From Amborella trichopoda (taxonomy: Eukaryota; Streptophyta; Magnoliopsida; Amborellales; Amborellaceae), in contig NW_006499617.1 of the NCBI RefSeq assembly GCF_000471905.2, positions 516,312 to 580,311 on the forward strand: a stretch of DNA of 64,000 nt, read 5' to 3'. Below the pieces are notes generated by a model. The model was not told where the DNA came from, made no database searches, and saw only the letters and a program-made list of their open reading frames with translations. This document shows, in pieces, positions 35,815-46,080 of the stretch. Positions within the stretch are counted from its first letter, which is position 1. Each line of letters opens with the position of its first letter. Made by a program: the position numbers and the translations under genes.

Positions 35815-37481
35815 ATTCTGGTTGCCAGATAGGATTCAGAGGCACAACGCATCAGGTGCCTGGAAATCTTTCTCAACTGCCTTCACTCCTTTCAGAAGGT
35901 CTATAAGGTTCCACCCAAGAGATGAATCGAGAGTTAAATTCTGGTCATATTTGTGGTTAGGACCCTCACCCATGTGTGAGGTGTTCCCAACACTCTTCTC
36001 TCTAACACATATTATTGATTCCTCAATTGCCGAGGTGCTGGTTTTGACCGGAGGACGAAGAGTTTGGAACCCTTCATTTCGAAGGAACCTAACTGAAGAT
36101 GAAACCATTCACTTCCAGGTTCTCTCGTCAACCCTACACTCTCTTTTCTTCCTGCCTCAAGGCAACGATGTTATAGTCTGGACTCTTGCCCCCTCAAGGA
36201 GCTTCTCTGTCGCCTCCTTCTACAAAAGCTTTACTCTGCTACCCACACTCCCAGGATCTCTTAACTCGGTGCATTTAAGAGTGTGGGCCACCATAGCTCC
36301 ACCTAAAGTTTAGACTTTCTATTGGCTAGCCTTCTCCCACAAAGCACTCACAGTGGATAAGCTTCAGAAAAGAGGGATCCCCATCCCTAATAGGTGTGCT
36401 CTGTGTGAATGTGAGGAGGAAACAAATCTCCACTTCTTTATCCTCTGTGAGTTCTCCTACGACCTTTGGGGTCGAGTCCTGCAATTATTTTGCATCAACT
36501 GGGTCACTCCTCCCTCGGTCAAGGCTCTGATATCCTATGATCTTTATTCTTGCTGGCCTAAGGCCGGGAGAATCTTGTGGAAGGCAACTGTAGCTGCTAC
36601 TCTGGACTGTTTGGCTGGAATGAAACTCAAGAATCTTTCTTGGCTCTAAACTTCAAACTTCGGCAATCTTCCACATGACTATCTCTTTGGTCACTTTCTG
36701 GGCCTCAAACCACAAGGTTTTTGTGGGCATCTCAGGGAGTTTCTTCCTTTCCCAATAGTACAATCTCCTCCATCATCGACCGCACTTGACTACAAGGCCT
36801 AATAACTGGCAACCTTCTCTAGAGGGAATGATCAAGTTAAACTTTGATGGGTGCTCCCTAGGTAATCCGGGTCCAGCAGGGGCAGGGGGGGTCTTTAGAG
36901 ACCGCAATGGCATTATCCTCCAAACACTTTCTGGGCACATTTGCCAAAAGGACTCCCATCACGCTGAAGCCTTGGCCTTTTTAATTGCCCTGAAACACTA
37001 CAATCAGTCATGAGGCTTACACCTCATAGTGGAAGGTGACTCACAAAATGTCATCTCCTGGGCAAGCAGGACAAGCCCTCCACCTTGGCACCTTATTCCA
37101 ATATTTGATGAGATACATCACATTTGCAGGGCTATGGACATCTCTTGGAAGCATATATGAAGGATGTCCAGCGACTACGTAGATCGGTTGGCGAAAGCGG
37201 GAGCTAGAAGTCAGTCAAGATGTTCAAGCCGGGTCCACCTTCTTTTTTGCGCGGGACCAGTGGCACACAACTTAAACCTCTTTGCTTGAGGTTTTGCACA
37301 GTTGTTTTTTTTTTTATGAACGCTCATTGTAAATCTTTGTATTTGGGCGACTCTATAAGTCCCTTTTTGTACAAGATAGTCTAAACGATTTTTTATCGAG
37401 TCCCCAACTGTGGGTGACATCGAACCACTCTTGCCATGTAATCTTTTACCATTTTAATACAAGTTAACTTCATAAAAAAAA
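35815..37481 (+). mobile_element. LINE B, 5'-truncated L1-type LINE inserted in LINE C
   Basis: From about 35815 the sequence jumps from the RT palm of LINE C (AYDHVDWAILVEIMFRMGFG) to the post-RT region (ASGAWKSFSTAF). It then runs through zinc-binding CALCECEEETNLHFFILC and RNase H (KLNFDGCSLGNPGPAGAGG, AEALAFL, EGDSQNVI, YVDRLAKAG) to a tail TAATACAAGTTAACTTCAT plus A8. LINE C's RT then resumes at PKDYFPASS, about 20 codons further on than where it stopped. So the insertion came with loss of about 60 target bases, and I see no target duplication. The RNase H catalytic acids appear kept. A few stops remain. Confidence 0.8.
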
Positions 37482-40417
37482 CACCAAAAGATTACTTCCC
37501 GGCTTCTAGTGGCCTCGGACAAGGGGATCCCCTTTCCCATTTCCTGTTTTCCATCGCGACAGAGGTTTTCAGCCAATCTATTTCCTTCATGTTCCAATCT
37601 TGCCGCCAAACCGGGTTCAAAAGCAGTCCGTGAGGGCTTCTTTTCACCCACCTCCAGTATGCCGGCGATACTTTGGTCTTTCTTGGTGCCTCCACTGGGG
37701 AACTTGAATCCCTTCGCCTTTTCCTCTAGTGCTTCGAATTTGCCCTGGTGTTCAAAGTAAACATGGAGAATCCAAGATGATAGGGGTGGCCTTAAGCCCC
37801 AAATAGACCTTCTCCTTTGTCTCAGGTTGGAACTGCCAGATTGACAAACTCCCCACAACCTACCTGGGCATGACTCTTGGCCTGGACAAACTGAAAAAGC
37901 GACAATGGTCCCATGTCATTGACAAGGTTGACCAACGCCTAGCCCGATGGAGAGGTCGCTTCCTCTCCTTTGCGGGTCGTACTACCTCATGTCATTGTTT
38001 CACACCCCTGCGGCTGTCTCATCCCACTAGGAACATCTTATGAGAATTTTCTCTTGGCAAGGGATGCCGGCTCTAAGAAGCTTCACCTCTTGGCCTGGGA
38101 TAAAGTTCATCAATCCAATCACCTTGGGGGTTTGGGCATTCAATTACTAAGACAACATAATATGGCACGTTTAGGTAAATGGTGGTGGCGTCTAGCTACC
38201 CTTGATAACCTCCTTTGGATCTATGTCATCCAGTGTAAATACAAACTTGACCCCACCAGTAGACCATCTGGGGCTTGGAGGTCCTTCTTAACCTCTCTCA
38301 CGTCCTTTCAACGACTCATTAGATTCTACCCAAGGAGGGTCGTCGAGTTCGCTTCTGGACTGACATCTGGTTGGGGCACACTCCTCTCAGAGGCCTTTTT
38401 CCTTCCCTCTTCTCTATTCCTAAAGACCAATCCTCCTCGGTAGCCGAAGCCCTACCCCTCTTTGGCCCCTCTGAATTCTGGTCTCCCTCCTTCCAGGGAC
38501 TCTTAACTGATGTTGAATCCTTGGAGTTTACCAACCTCTCTGCTGTTCTTCATTCTTCTTTCCTGGCCCCCTCAGGCCCATACAGGATGATTTGGAGCCC
38601 ATCCCCATCGACCCTCTTCTCTGTTGCTTCCTTTTACAAACACCTTATCGCCCAAGCCTCGTCCTCCATCGCTCCCCCCAAAATCCAAGCTTTCCTGTGG
38701 ATAGGTCTTCTCAAAAAGGCTCTCACTATTGATCAGTCGCAATGGAGTGGTTTACCAATCCCCACAGATGTACTATGTGTTGGTCTGCCGAAGAGAATAG
38801 CCCACACCTCTTTCTCCACTGCATTGTGGCCCAAAACCTTTGGGGGTCCCTATTTCGTCTCTTTGGATGGCAATTGGTCACCCCATCCTTCGTACCAGCA
38901 CTGTTCAAGTTGAGCCACGACTGCCCTTGGGCAAAATCTGGCCGAATCTTGTGGCAAGCAGGAATGGCAGCTACGGTGGAACATCTGGATTGAGAGAAAC
39001 TCTTGGATCTTTTGAGGAGAAATATGCTCGAATCCTCGACCAACTTTTTGGCCTCAAACCACAAGAGATTCAAAGGCCTACCCTCATCCACTTTCCTACC
39101 CAACTGGAAGTCTTCAGTCCTTCTCCGGCTTCCCCACCCCTCTCGGTAAAACTGTCATCACAAATTTAAGTTAAGTTAGGATATATGGTTCAATGTGTTA
39201 TTTGTTTGGACATGTTTTATACTTCGAACATTAGATTATAATATAAGAGTGTATAGGGCCTTGAGGAGATCAATTCCACATGCTTTTTAAACAGTGAAAG
39301 AGAGAAAAGCTTAGGGTTTTGCAACCCTTACTTGAGGTATGGAGAAGAAACCCTCGATTTCTTGGAATTGTACTTGTGTTTGGCTATGTTTCTTGTTGAT
39401 TTAATTGTTCCCTCAAATTCTCGTGCATCAAATTGGTATCAAAGCCTGCATTCTACATCGAAAGTATTGTAGTGGAGTACGCAGTTACTGTAGCACTATA
39501 CAGAGTTACTGTAACACCAATTTTTTGTTGCCCTAGGTCCACAACAAAACGGGGAAGTTATAATGGGGGTCTATTTTTTCTAAAGTTTTGCCAAAACAAC
39601 CTAGATCTTGCTGATTTCAATAGTTTTTTTGTTGATTGTTTGCCTAAGGTTTGTGATTTCGGCGAATCCATGGCAGCAAGAAGCGGCTATGATGACAGAA
39701 TTGAGAAACTTGAAAGGCAAGTACAGCAGCTGGTGCAGCAGTTCGCGAGCCTCAATAATGTGTAAGATGTGATCTTTCTGACCTAGAGGATCTCAAGTAC
39801 AAGCCTTTTCACTTTTGCACTCCGCGCGGGAGTCCAGTGAAGATGATAGCTAACAAACGACTTGGATGTGGGAACATCACTCTAGGGTTTTCGATTTGGA
39901 GGATGAGATTCTTAATTTTGACACAGATCATATAAAAATCTGTAGGATGTAGATTGGGATATGCTACCAATCTTCGACACATACTTAGATGAAGAACAAG
40001 ATCTTGTAGGAGATCCAATCTATGATGATGATCAAAATTTTGTGGTTGAATTGATATTTAACTAGGAAAAAGATGAAGGACTCAAAGGAGAATTGATATG
40101 TGAGTCGTTGATCTCAAAGATGCACCCGTGGTGTGTTTTAGAGCTGAGTCTGGGCAAATTCAACATTGTCACATGGCTGAAGTAATGCAATTTCAATAAA
40201 TTAATGTGATTAAAATATTTTACCGACAAACAATGACTATTTCCTCGAGGGTTTCTCAATTCTATTGTACAATCATTGTGTTTTGATTAGTGGTGTAACC
40301 CACTAGTCTCAGGATCATGTTTACAATATTCGAGTTGAAGAATGTTGCTGGACTAACGCCAATTTCATCTTAGCACACTTCAAAAATCGTCTTCGAGTTT
40401 TCTCCAACTAGGGAGAA

Positions 40418-41572
40418 TAATGGAGGGTAAAATTATTCTTATTTTTTATTTTTATTCTACTTTAAATGATGTATATTATAGTTTAGTTTTAGGGTTTATT
40501 TCTAGGGTTTTTTATGGTTTTAGTTTTCTATGGTTTTTATTTTTTTATTTACTTCGTAAGTAATATTCACCAGTACTGTTTATAGGGGTAAAACTGTCAT
40601 TATAAATTAAGTTAAATTAGGATATATGGGTCAATGTATTATTTGTTTGGATATGTTTTGTACTTTGAGCATTTAATTATAGGGAAAATATCCTATTATC
40701 CCCTACTTTTATCGTCTATATCTCATTAGACCCAAGAATTAAAAATATTACTTGTAAGCAAAAAGACTCCATTTTTTCTATCTTCCAACCCCCTAAACCC
40801 TTTTCACCATGTATTATTGACCTCAACAACTTATGAAATGACTCTATCTCTCCGTCTCTCCAAAACTCTATCTCTCTCACATCATCGTCTCTCTCTCTCT
40901 CAAAACTCCATCTCTCTCTAAAACCCAAACTACATCTTTCTCTCATATCATCGTCTCTCTCTCTCCCTAAAACTCAAACTCCATCTCTCTTTCTCTAAAA
41001 CTCCATCTCTTTCTAAAACCCAAACTCCATCTCTCTCTCTCTAAAACTCCATCTCTCTGTCACACATAAGAAGGTGTGCTCGTGTTCATGTTCGAGCTCG
41101 AGCTCAAGCTAAACCCCTTGGTTGGTAAACTCACCAAGAAGCGAAGAGAGAGAGAGATGGAGTTTTAGAGGGAGAGATAGAGTTTTAGGGGGAGAGAGAT
41201 GGAGTTTGAATAGGGTGTCATTTTAATGTTTGTTTGGGTCAAAAATTTATGGTCAAATGGGTCCAAGGGGTTGTAAGATAGAAAAAATGGAGACCTTTGT
41301 TTATAAGTAATATTTTCAATTCTTGGGTCTCATGAGATATGGAAATTAAAAATGGGGGATAATGAGTTTTCTCTTAATTATATTATAAGAAGATGTGGGA
41401 CCTTGAGGGGGTCAATTCCACATGATTTCTAGAAATTAAAAGAGAGAAAAGCTTATGCTTTTGCAATCTTAGCTTGGGATATGGAGAAGAAACCCTCGGT
41501 TTCTTCGAATTGTGCTTGTGTTTGGCTTTGTTCCTTTCTTATTTTATTGTTCCCTCAAATTCTCCTGCATCA
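40418..41572 (+). repeat. 3' LTR of family 1 copy 2, with nested insertion
   Basis: The LTR runs from TAATGGAGGGTAAAATTATT to CTCCTGCATCA. It is divided by the element at 40682-41373. Its halves align with 39143-39430 and, in reverse, with 1692-2148. Confidence 0.8.
40673..41382. mobile_element. Mutator-like non-autonomous element with 9-bp target duplication
   Basis: The exact 9-bp duplication TTAATTATA flanks it (40673-40681 and 41374-41382). The body is 40682-41373 (692 bp). Terminal inverted repeats are about 115 bp: left GGGAAAATATCCTATTATCC, right complement GAGAAAACTCATTATCCCCC, both continuing through CATTAGACCC/CATGAGACCC, AAGAATT-AAAATATTACTT and TCCATTTTTTCTATCTT. Inside, a TCTCTC/AAAACTCCATCTC-rich left arm faces a GAGAGA/GATGGAGTTTTAG-rich right arm, so most of the element is self-complementary. 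A 9-bp duplication and long inverted repeats are Mutator hallmarks. Confidence 0.88.
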
Positions 41573-41659
41573 CATATGCACGAAAACAACTCCTCACAGG
41601 TTGAATGCTCCTTACATAGTATCAAAAGAAAAATGAGGGGTATACAGTTCTCTAGCATC

Positions 41660-42140
41660 AAAGAATGGTTATGTTGGTCATTGCTACAATAAATGGAAAA
41701 CTGATGCATTTATGGTCCCACAAGAGCAAAAAACAGTTGGATAGCTGCTGGTTTTCCCCTGTAGGTCCCCTTGCCCTGCCCTCACTATCCAGGGCATTGG
41801 CTACATGGTTGGCTGCCCACTGGATGTGAGGTTTAGCTGGCCACAAAGATGAAATATGTGGTCTAAGAAAGGAATTGATCTCCATGGGCTTTGGGCTCTT
41901 TTGGAGGCCCAAAGTATGGTATTCTTGGAGTCACTCTCTACAATAAGGGGGCTACCAATATTCCCTATTTGGGGACTTTTTTCAAGCCTTTGAGCAGTGT
42001 GATAGTCTCAGTCATTATTGAGTTGAAATTGCAATATATCCCAAACTCGAGAACAAAGTATACCCTTAGCAGTCTCCATGGATAGCTCTGAAACAAGCTG
42101 GTCCTTGGTTGCCTGGGGAACAATTGTCGATGTGCAATCC
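41660..42140 (-). pseudogene. RNase H domain fragment of a LINE (LINE D), minus strand
   Basis: Minus-strand frames read DNCSPGNQGPAC (the GCSLGNPGP position), then VESDSKNT, WASKRAQSPWRSIPFL and QWAANHVANALD. These are the ordered words of the RNase H domain at the end of plant L1-type LINEs. Frame changes and stops separate them. It is not clearly the missing end of LINE C, because it lies on the opposite strand. Confidence 0.7.
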
Positions 42141-42347
42141 TTAAAAAAGAAAAAAAAAAAAAAAAAACAAAAAAAGAATATGTTGAGGTACATGCAATTT
42201 CGAAAAAAAAAGAAAGAAAAAAAGGAAAAAGGATGTATGCTAGACGCAACTTGTCGGGTATGGGCATATATGTAGCCCATGCTCCAACGTGCCTAACAGG
42301 TGTGCTTTATGATGTAATTAGGGTGATACTTATTTTATATCATTAAG

Positions 42348-43692
42348 GTTTATTTCATAGTTACCAGAAGCTCTCCACCGACCTCGAGATACTGGTTCTG
42401 AAGCTCGATTCCGTGTTTTTGTTGAGGAATCTCCATGGAAACCATCTTTCAGAACCAAAGAAACTCGATTCCTTAATTTCGGAATCTCGATTCAACACAT
42501 CTTTAGAAACCATTTTTCAAAACTAAGGAAACTCGATTCCTTAATTTCGGAATCTTGATTCAGCGCTTCTTTAGAAATCATTTATTGGAACCAAGGAAAC
42601 TCTATTCCTTAATTTCGGAATCTCGATCCAACACATCTTTAGAAACTTGAACCCATTAATTATGGGTAGACGTTCCCAAGTATATCGAATTTGGATTCCA
42701 GCGAGGATTAAATCTTGATTCAAAAATAAATAAATTCAAAGTATCAAAGAAAAAAAAAACCAATACAAAATACATAATGTCCAATGTTTGTGATGGTTGT
42801 GCACTTCCTAAAGGAAATTGAACTAGAAATCTTCATTCGAATGCTTTTAGTGGTTGCAGTTTATCAGTATTTTACTTGTGCCACCCTAGAGGGCCTTTAC
42901 TTCAAATTTAAAATATAATTGGTTAGTACAACACATGCAATTAAAAGTAAAACCATGGCACAAACATAATCCTATTTTGTCTTTATAATAATAAAGTCAA
43001 AATCACAACTTAGAAATACTTGCTTTTGTATATAATGACCGTAAGTTCAATAGTCAACACAATAACTTTAAAATTTGGGAAACCTTCTAATAAGAGACGT
43101 CCAATATAGGTTCTAAAGTTGATAAGGCTCAAGATGTGCTTGGGGCTTTGTTCTCCATAAAAATGAAATCTCGATTCCTGATGGGGGTCGTCAAACGCAT
43201 TCCATATTCCATATTATTGTAAATCTCGATCTCAAATTGTTATGGCTCTTTGATACATATACTTCAAAAACTGATTCCACATATGTCAAAATCACGATTT
43301 GAAATAGCAACATATCTCTGTACCACATATGCCAGAAACTCAATTACATAGATGTCAGAAACTCGATTCCGCATATTAATGAATCTTGACTCCTGGAGTG
43401 TCGATTCCAGGGGGATGGGAATCTCGTTTCCAAGGAGGATGGAATCTCGATTCCAAGGAGGATGGAATCTCGATTCCAATGAGGATGGAATCTTGATTCC
43501 GTTTGTGGATGAAATTTAGATCTATTTCAGTCGAGACACGATTCTTAAAAACTAGGAATCTCATTCCTAACGATTCCTAATGTACGGACAACGATTCCTA
43601 AGACAGGAATCTTCTAGCCAGCCGTGATTCTGCGTTTCCGGTTCCTAAAACGATTCAGGTTCCCATGCATTTCCAACAACTATGGTTTATTT
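42348..43692. mobile_element. hAT-like non-autonomous element 1, 8-bp target duplication
   Basis: The exact 8-bp duplication GTTTATTT lies at 42348-42355 and 43685-43692, with the body at 42356-43684 (1329 bp). The ends are CATAGTTACCAG and, complemented, CATAGTTGTTGG. Near the left end are three tandem units of about 67 bp containing GAAACTCGATTCCTTAATTT and CGGAATCTCGATTC (42441-42640). Near the right end are about four units of 24 bp containing GGATGGAATCTCGATTCC (43430-43500). The AT-rich middle (42750-43060) matches element 2. No transposase frame is seen. Confidence 0.85.
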
Positions 43693-45410
43693 CTTAGGAA
43701 TCTGTAGGGCTAAGTTTGATTATTTTTCAGAGATTTTCGGATTAAGTCATTTAGTTTTATAAACATTAAATATTTTTAGGGTTTTGGGGTTTCTTTTGTT
43801 TCCAAATACATGATCTATTGTAAAGAAAGATGTAGAGAGGAGCTATTGGTTTTCTTAGACTTGATTTCTGTGGGGTGGCTTCCCTGCAGGTCACTGTATT
43901 TTTTCAAATATTCTTTATTTATTCTCTCCTCACTACATGATTTGGCTTGTTTGGTGAGCATTAAAAACGTCATACCCAAGGCAAATGCATGTACCTCATG
44001 AATTCAATAGAATACACAAGGACACATGCTCCAAAATGCTAGGGCAGTCATTCCTGTTGGGCATGTATCCATCCCTCAACATGCCAAACATATTTCATCG
44101 TGTATCCTAATATGCAGAGTTTTCCCCTTTAAACTCCTCTACAGAATATGCATATATCATCGAGGAAAGGATTAAATGAGATTGACAATGCTTCATATTG
44201 GCTTTCTCTTTCAAATATTGTGCATGATTAGCAGGACGATACCCTATCCTATGGATTATCGAGAAAAGACAGGAAAAGATAATGCTCCATTCTGTGATGA
44301 TCTCATTTGGTTGACATGGATTGATAAGATCTTGGAAATTTTACAGGATGGTAATTCTGTTTGCTTATTCACTTGCTGGATCCTTTGGATTTCTCTATGT
44401 ATGACGAGACGTAACAAGGATGAATAACATGTAGGGCAGCCGATGTTTACAGATGACATGGTGAAAGTTTAAAGGAGTAAGGCTGGAGCGGTTTCTAAAA
44501 GAAATCTAGAAAGCGAAAAAAGCGTTATCTGTCTTCGACAGTGCTAGGCATAACTAGATGATGGCTTATTGTTGCATTCAATGGCACATATGAAAGACTT
44601 TGTTCTGGGTGTGATAGGAGATGTCTGACAATGTGGTAAAGGAATTTCTTTATAGATGGATTGGTGTCAGGTCCTATGGAATCTGGTTCCATTTCTTGAA
44701 GCATAGGGCTCAAACCCTCAATCTTGGTTTTAGGAACAAAAGTTAGAAACTGTTTGACCATGGTAACTCATTGTCCATCATTATTTTTACATGTCATTTT
44801 TGAAAGGGTAAACTGCAAAGTTGTTTTTATTGTTATTATGATTTTTTAAAGCATGCGAATCAAACCCGCAATGTTGGGTATAGGAACAAAATTTCCAAAC
44901 AGTTAGGCACTGGGAAATCACTGTCCTCCATTAATTTTACAGTGCACCTTTCAAAGGGTAAATTGTAAGAGTTTCTTTTATTATTGGTGAGCCTTAGAAA
45001 TCTAGAAGGCTTTGGGTTCTTTAGTTTTATATCTAATGGGTATAGTAGCGTTCTTTAGTTTTATATCTAATGGGTATGGTTGCTGTTAGGTTCCTGCAAA
45101 TTGTTTGTTTAATGATTTCTTTTTATCGGTTCGTTGAATGACTTTCTTTTCCTTCATTCTTGCAGTTCAGTAATTATACTTTGCAGATTTTTATCTTCTA
45201 TTTGTGAAAGGTGTATTTTGCAATTTGGTATGATGTTTCTGATTTGAACAAGTTCATTGATTGACCACCTAGATGATTCTGATGTTTTCCGTGCTTTGTT
45301 GATTTGTTTACAGGTATGTTTCAATTGTGTGGTCGTAGATTTGAACAAGTTCATTGATTGACCACCTAGATGATTCTGATGTTTTCCGTGCTTTGTTGAT
45401 TTGTTTACAG
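43693..45410. other. Intron sequence with three tandem duplications
   Basis: It holds a diverged duplication of about 155 bp (44693-45000), a 35-bp duplication (45016-45085) and an exact 97-bp duplication (45241-45434) that covers the next splice acceptor. A plus-strand frame at 44176-44427 ends WILWISLCMTRRNKDE. It faintly resembles the zinc-binding tail of a LINE (WIIWxxRN words), but this is weak. Confidence 0.5.
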
Positions 45411-45434
45411 GTATGTTTCAATTGTGTGGTCGTA
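45241..45434. repeat. Exact 97-bp tandem duplication covering a TWD40-2 splice acceptor
   Basis: Both copies (45241-45337, 45338-45434) run from GATTTGAACAAGTTCATTGA to ATTGTGTGGTCGTA without a difference that I can see. Each includes the acceptor TTGTTTACAG and the first bases of the exon, so two equivalent acceptors exist 97 bases apart. Confidence 0.9.
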
Positions 45435-45737
45435 TGTTCATTATTTTTAGTGTACAAAGTAAATGATTGGTCAGTGGTTCATTCAGGCAAAGGAAGACTT
45501 TTTGCTTGGGATACATGTTGTGATAGATATGCTGTGGTGGAATCTGCATTGCCTCCAAGAGTGCCTCTCATTCCTAAAGGGACTTCCAGAAAAGCGAAGG
45601 AAGCTGCTGCAGTTGCGGCTCAAGCTGCTGCTGTTGCTGCCAATGCAGCATCCGCAGCCACTGTCCAAGTGCGTATTTTACTGGATGATGGGACCTCTAA
45701 TGTTCTGGCACGTTCTATACATGGACGCAGTGAGCCG
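45411..45737 (+). pseudogene. TWD40-2: TWD40-2 copy, middle exon
   Basis: After TTGTTTACAG it reads YVSIVWSYVHYF (related proteins: YVAVVWPDILYF). Then a TAG and a one-base shift occur, and it continues cleanly as YKVNDWSVVHSGKGRLFAWD, SALPPRVPLIPKGTSRKAKE, the Ala-rich stretch, and VQVRILLDDGTSNVL to GRSEP at a G|GTATGAG donor. The last 95 codons are intact. Confidence 0.92.
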
Positions 45738-46080
45738 GTATGAGCATTCCTGTTGGTCATCTAAGTCTACGGTTTTCTTTTCCCTTTACGTTTGCATCTT
45801 TTCTGTGTTGTACTGGGGTGGCCATCTTTTGTCTCATTTTAGATGCGGTTCTTGAGACGTGAGTGCAACCTTTACCATCTCAATGATGTGATCATCTGCG
45901 GAATTCACTCTTTCATCACCTCTTAGTCAAATGGCAGATTGTAAATGATGTTTTGCAGTTACAAAAGTGTTTGTACCATAGTTTCTAGGTCTCTAGGATG
46001 TTGTTTGTGAACTCCTGGCATCACTGAGACATAGATGCTTTTGTGTAGGTATTTTGTGCAATATAAATTAGAATGGCCAT

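Larger units (their letters stand above)
31060..39142 (+). mobile_element. L1-type LINE C (5'- and 3'-incomplete), interrupted by LINE B and another insert
   Basis: Same family as LINE A. Parts: ORF1 (31060-33370), endonuclease start (33370-33480), an unrelated insert of about 730 bp (33482-34214), the rest of the endonuclease (34216-34680), RT N-terminal half (about 34680-35815), LINE B (35815-37481), RT C-terminal half (37482-38400) and the zinc-binding extension (to about 39142). The element starts inside the DUF4283-like region and lacks RNase H and a poly-A tail. It ends abruptly where a family-1 LTR begins. Several stops and frame changes are present. The catalytic YADD reads YAGD at 37658-37669. 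Confidence 0.85.
39143..41572 (+). mobile_element. Short LTR retrotransposon fossil, family 1 copy 2 (partial left LTR)
   Basis: Same family as 1692-5359. The left LTR (39143-39430) is partial. It is followed by a primer-binding site AATTGGTATCAAAGCC (39431 on), an internal region of about 1 kb, a purine tract AACTAGGGAGAA (about 40406-40417) and the right LTR (40418-41572). The right LTR contains a nested Mutator-like element; without it the LTR would be about 454 bp. The interior has one short frame near 39670 (MAARSGYDDRIEKLERQVQQ) that looks like the start of a gag-type coiled coil, and no polymerase. It is broken and old. Confidence 0.8.

Noticed and set aside
42078-42280. Lys/Phe-rich open frames around 42100-42280
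   Set aside because: They arise from poly-A runs and shadow the LINE D RNase H fragment.
44176-44427. Possible LINE zinc-binding fragment on the plus strand
   Set aside because: Only a short WILWxxxxxxRRN-like word fits. There is no Cys/His pattern, so it was not called as a separate element.
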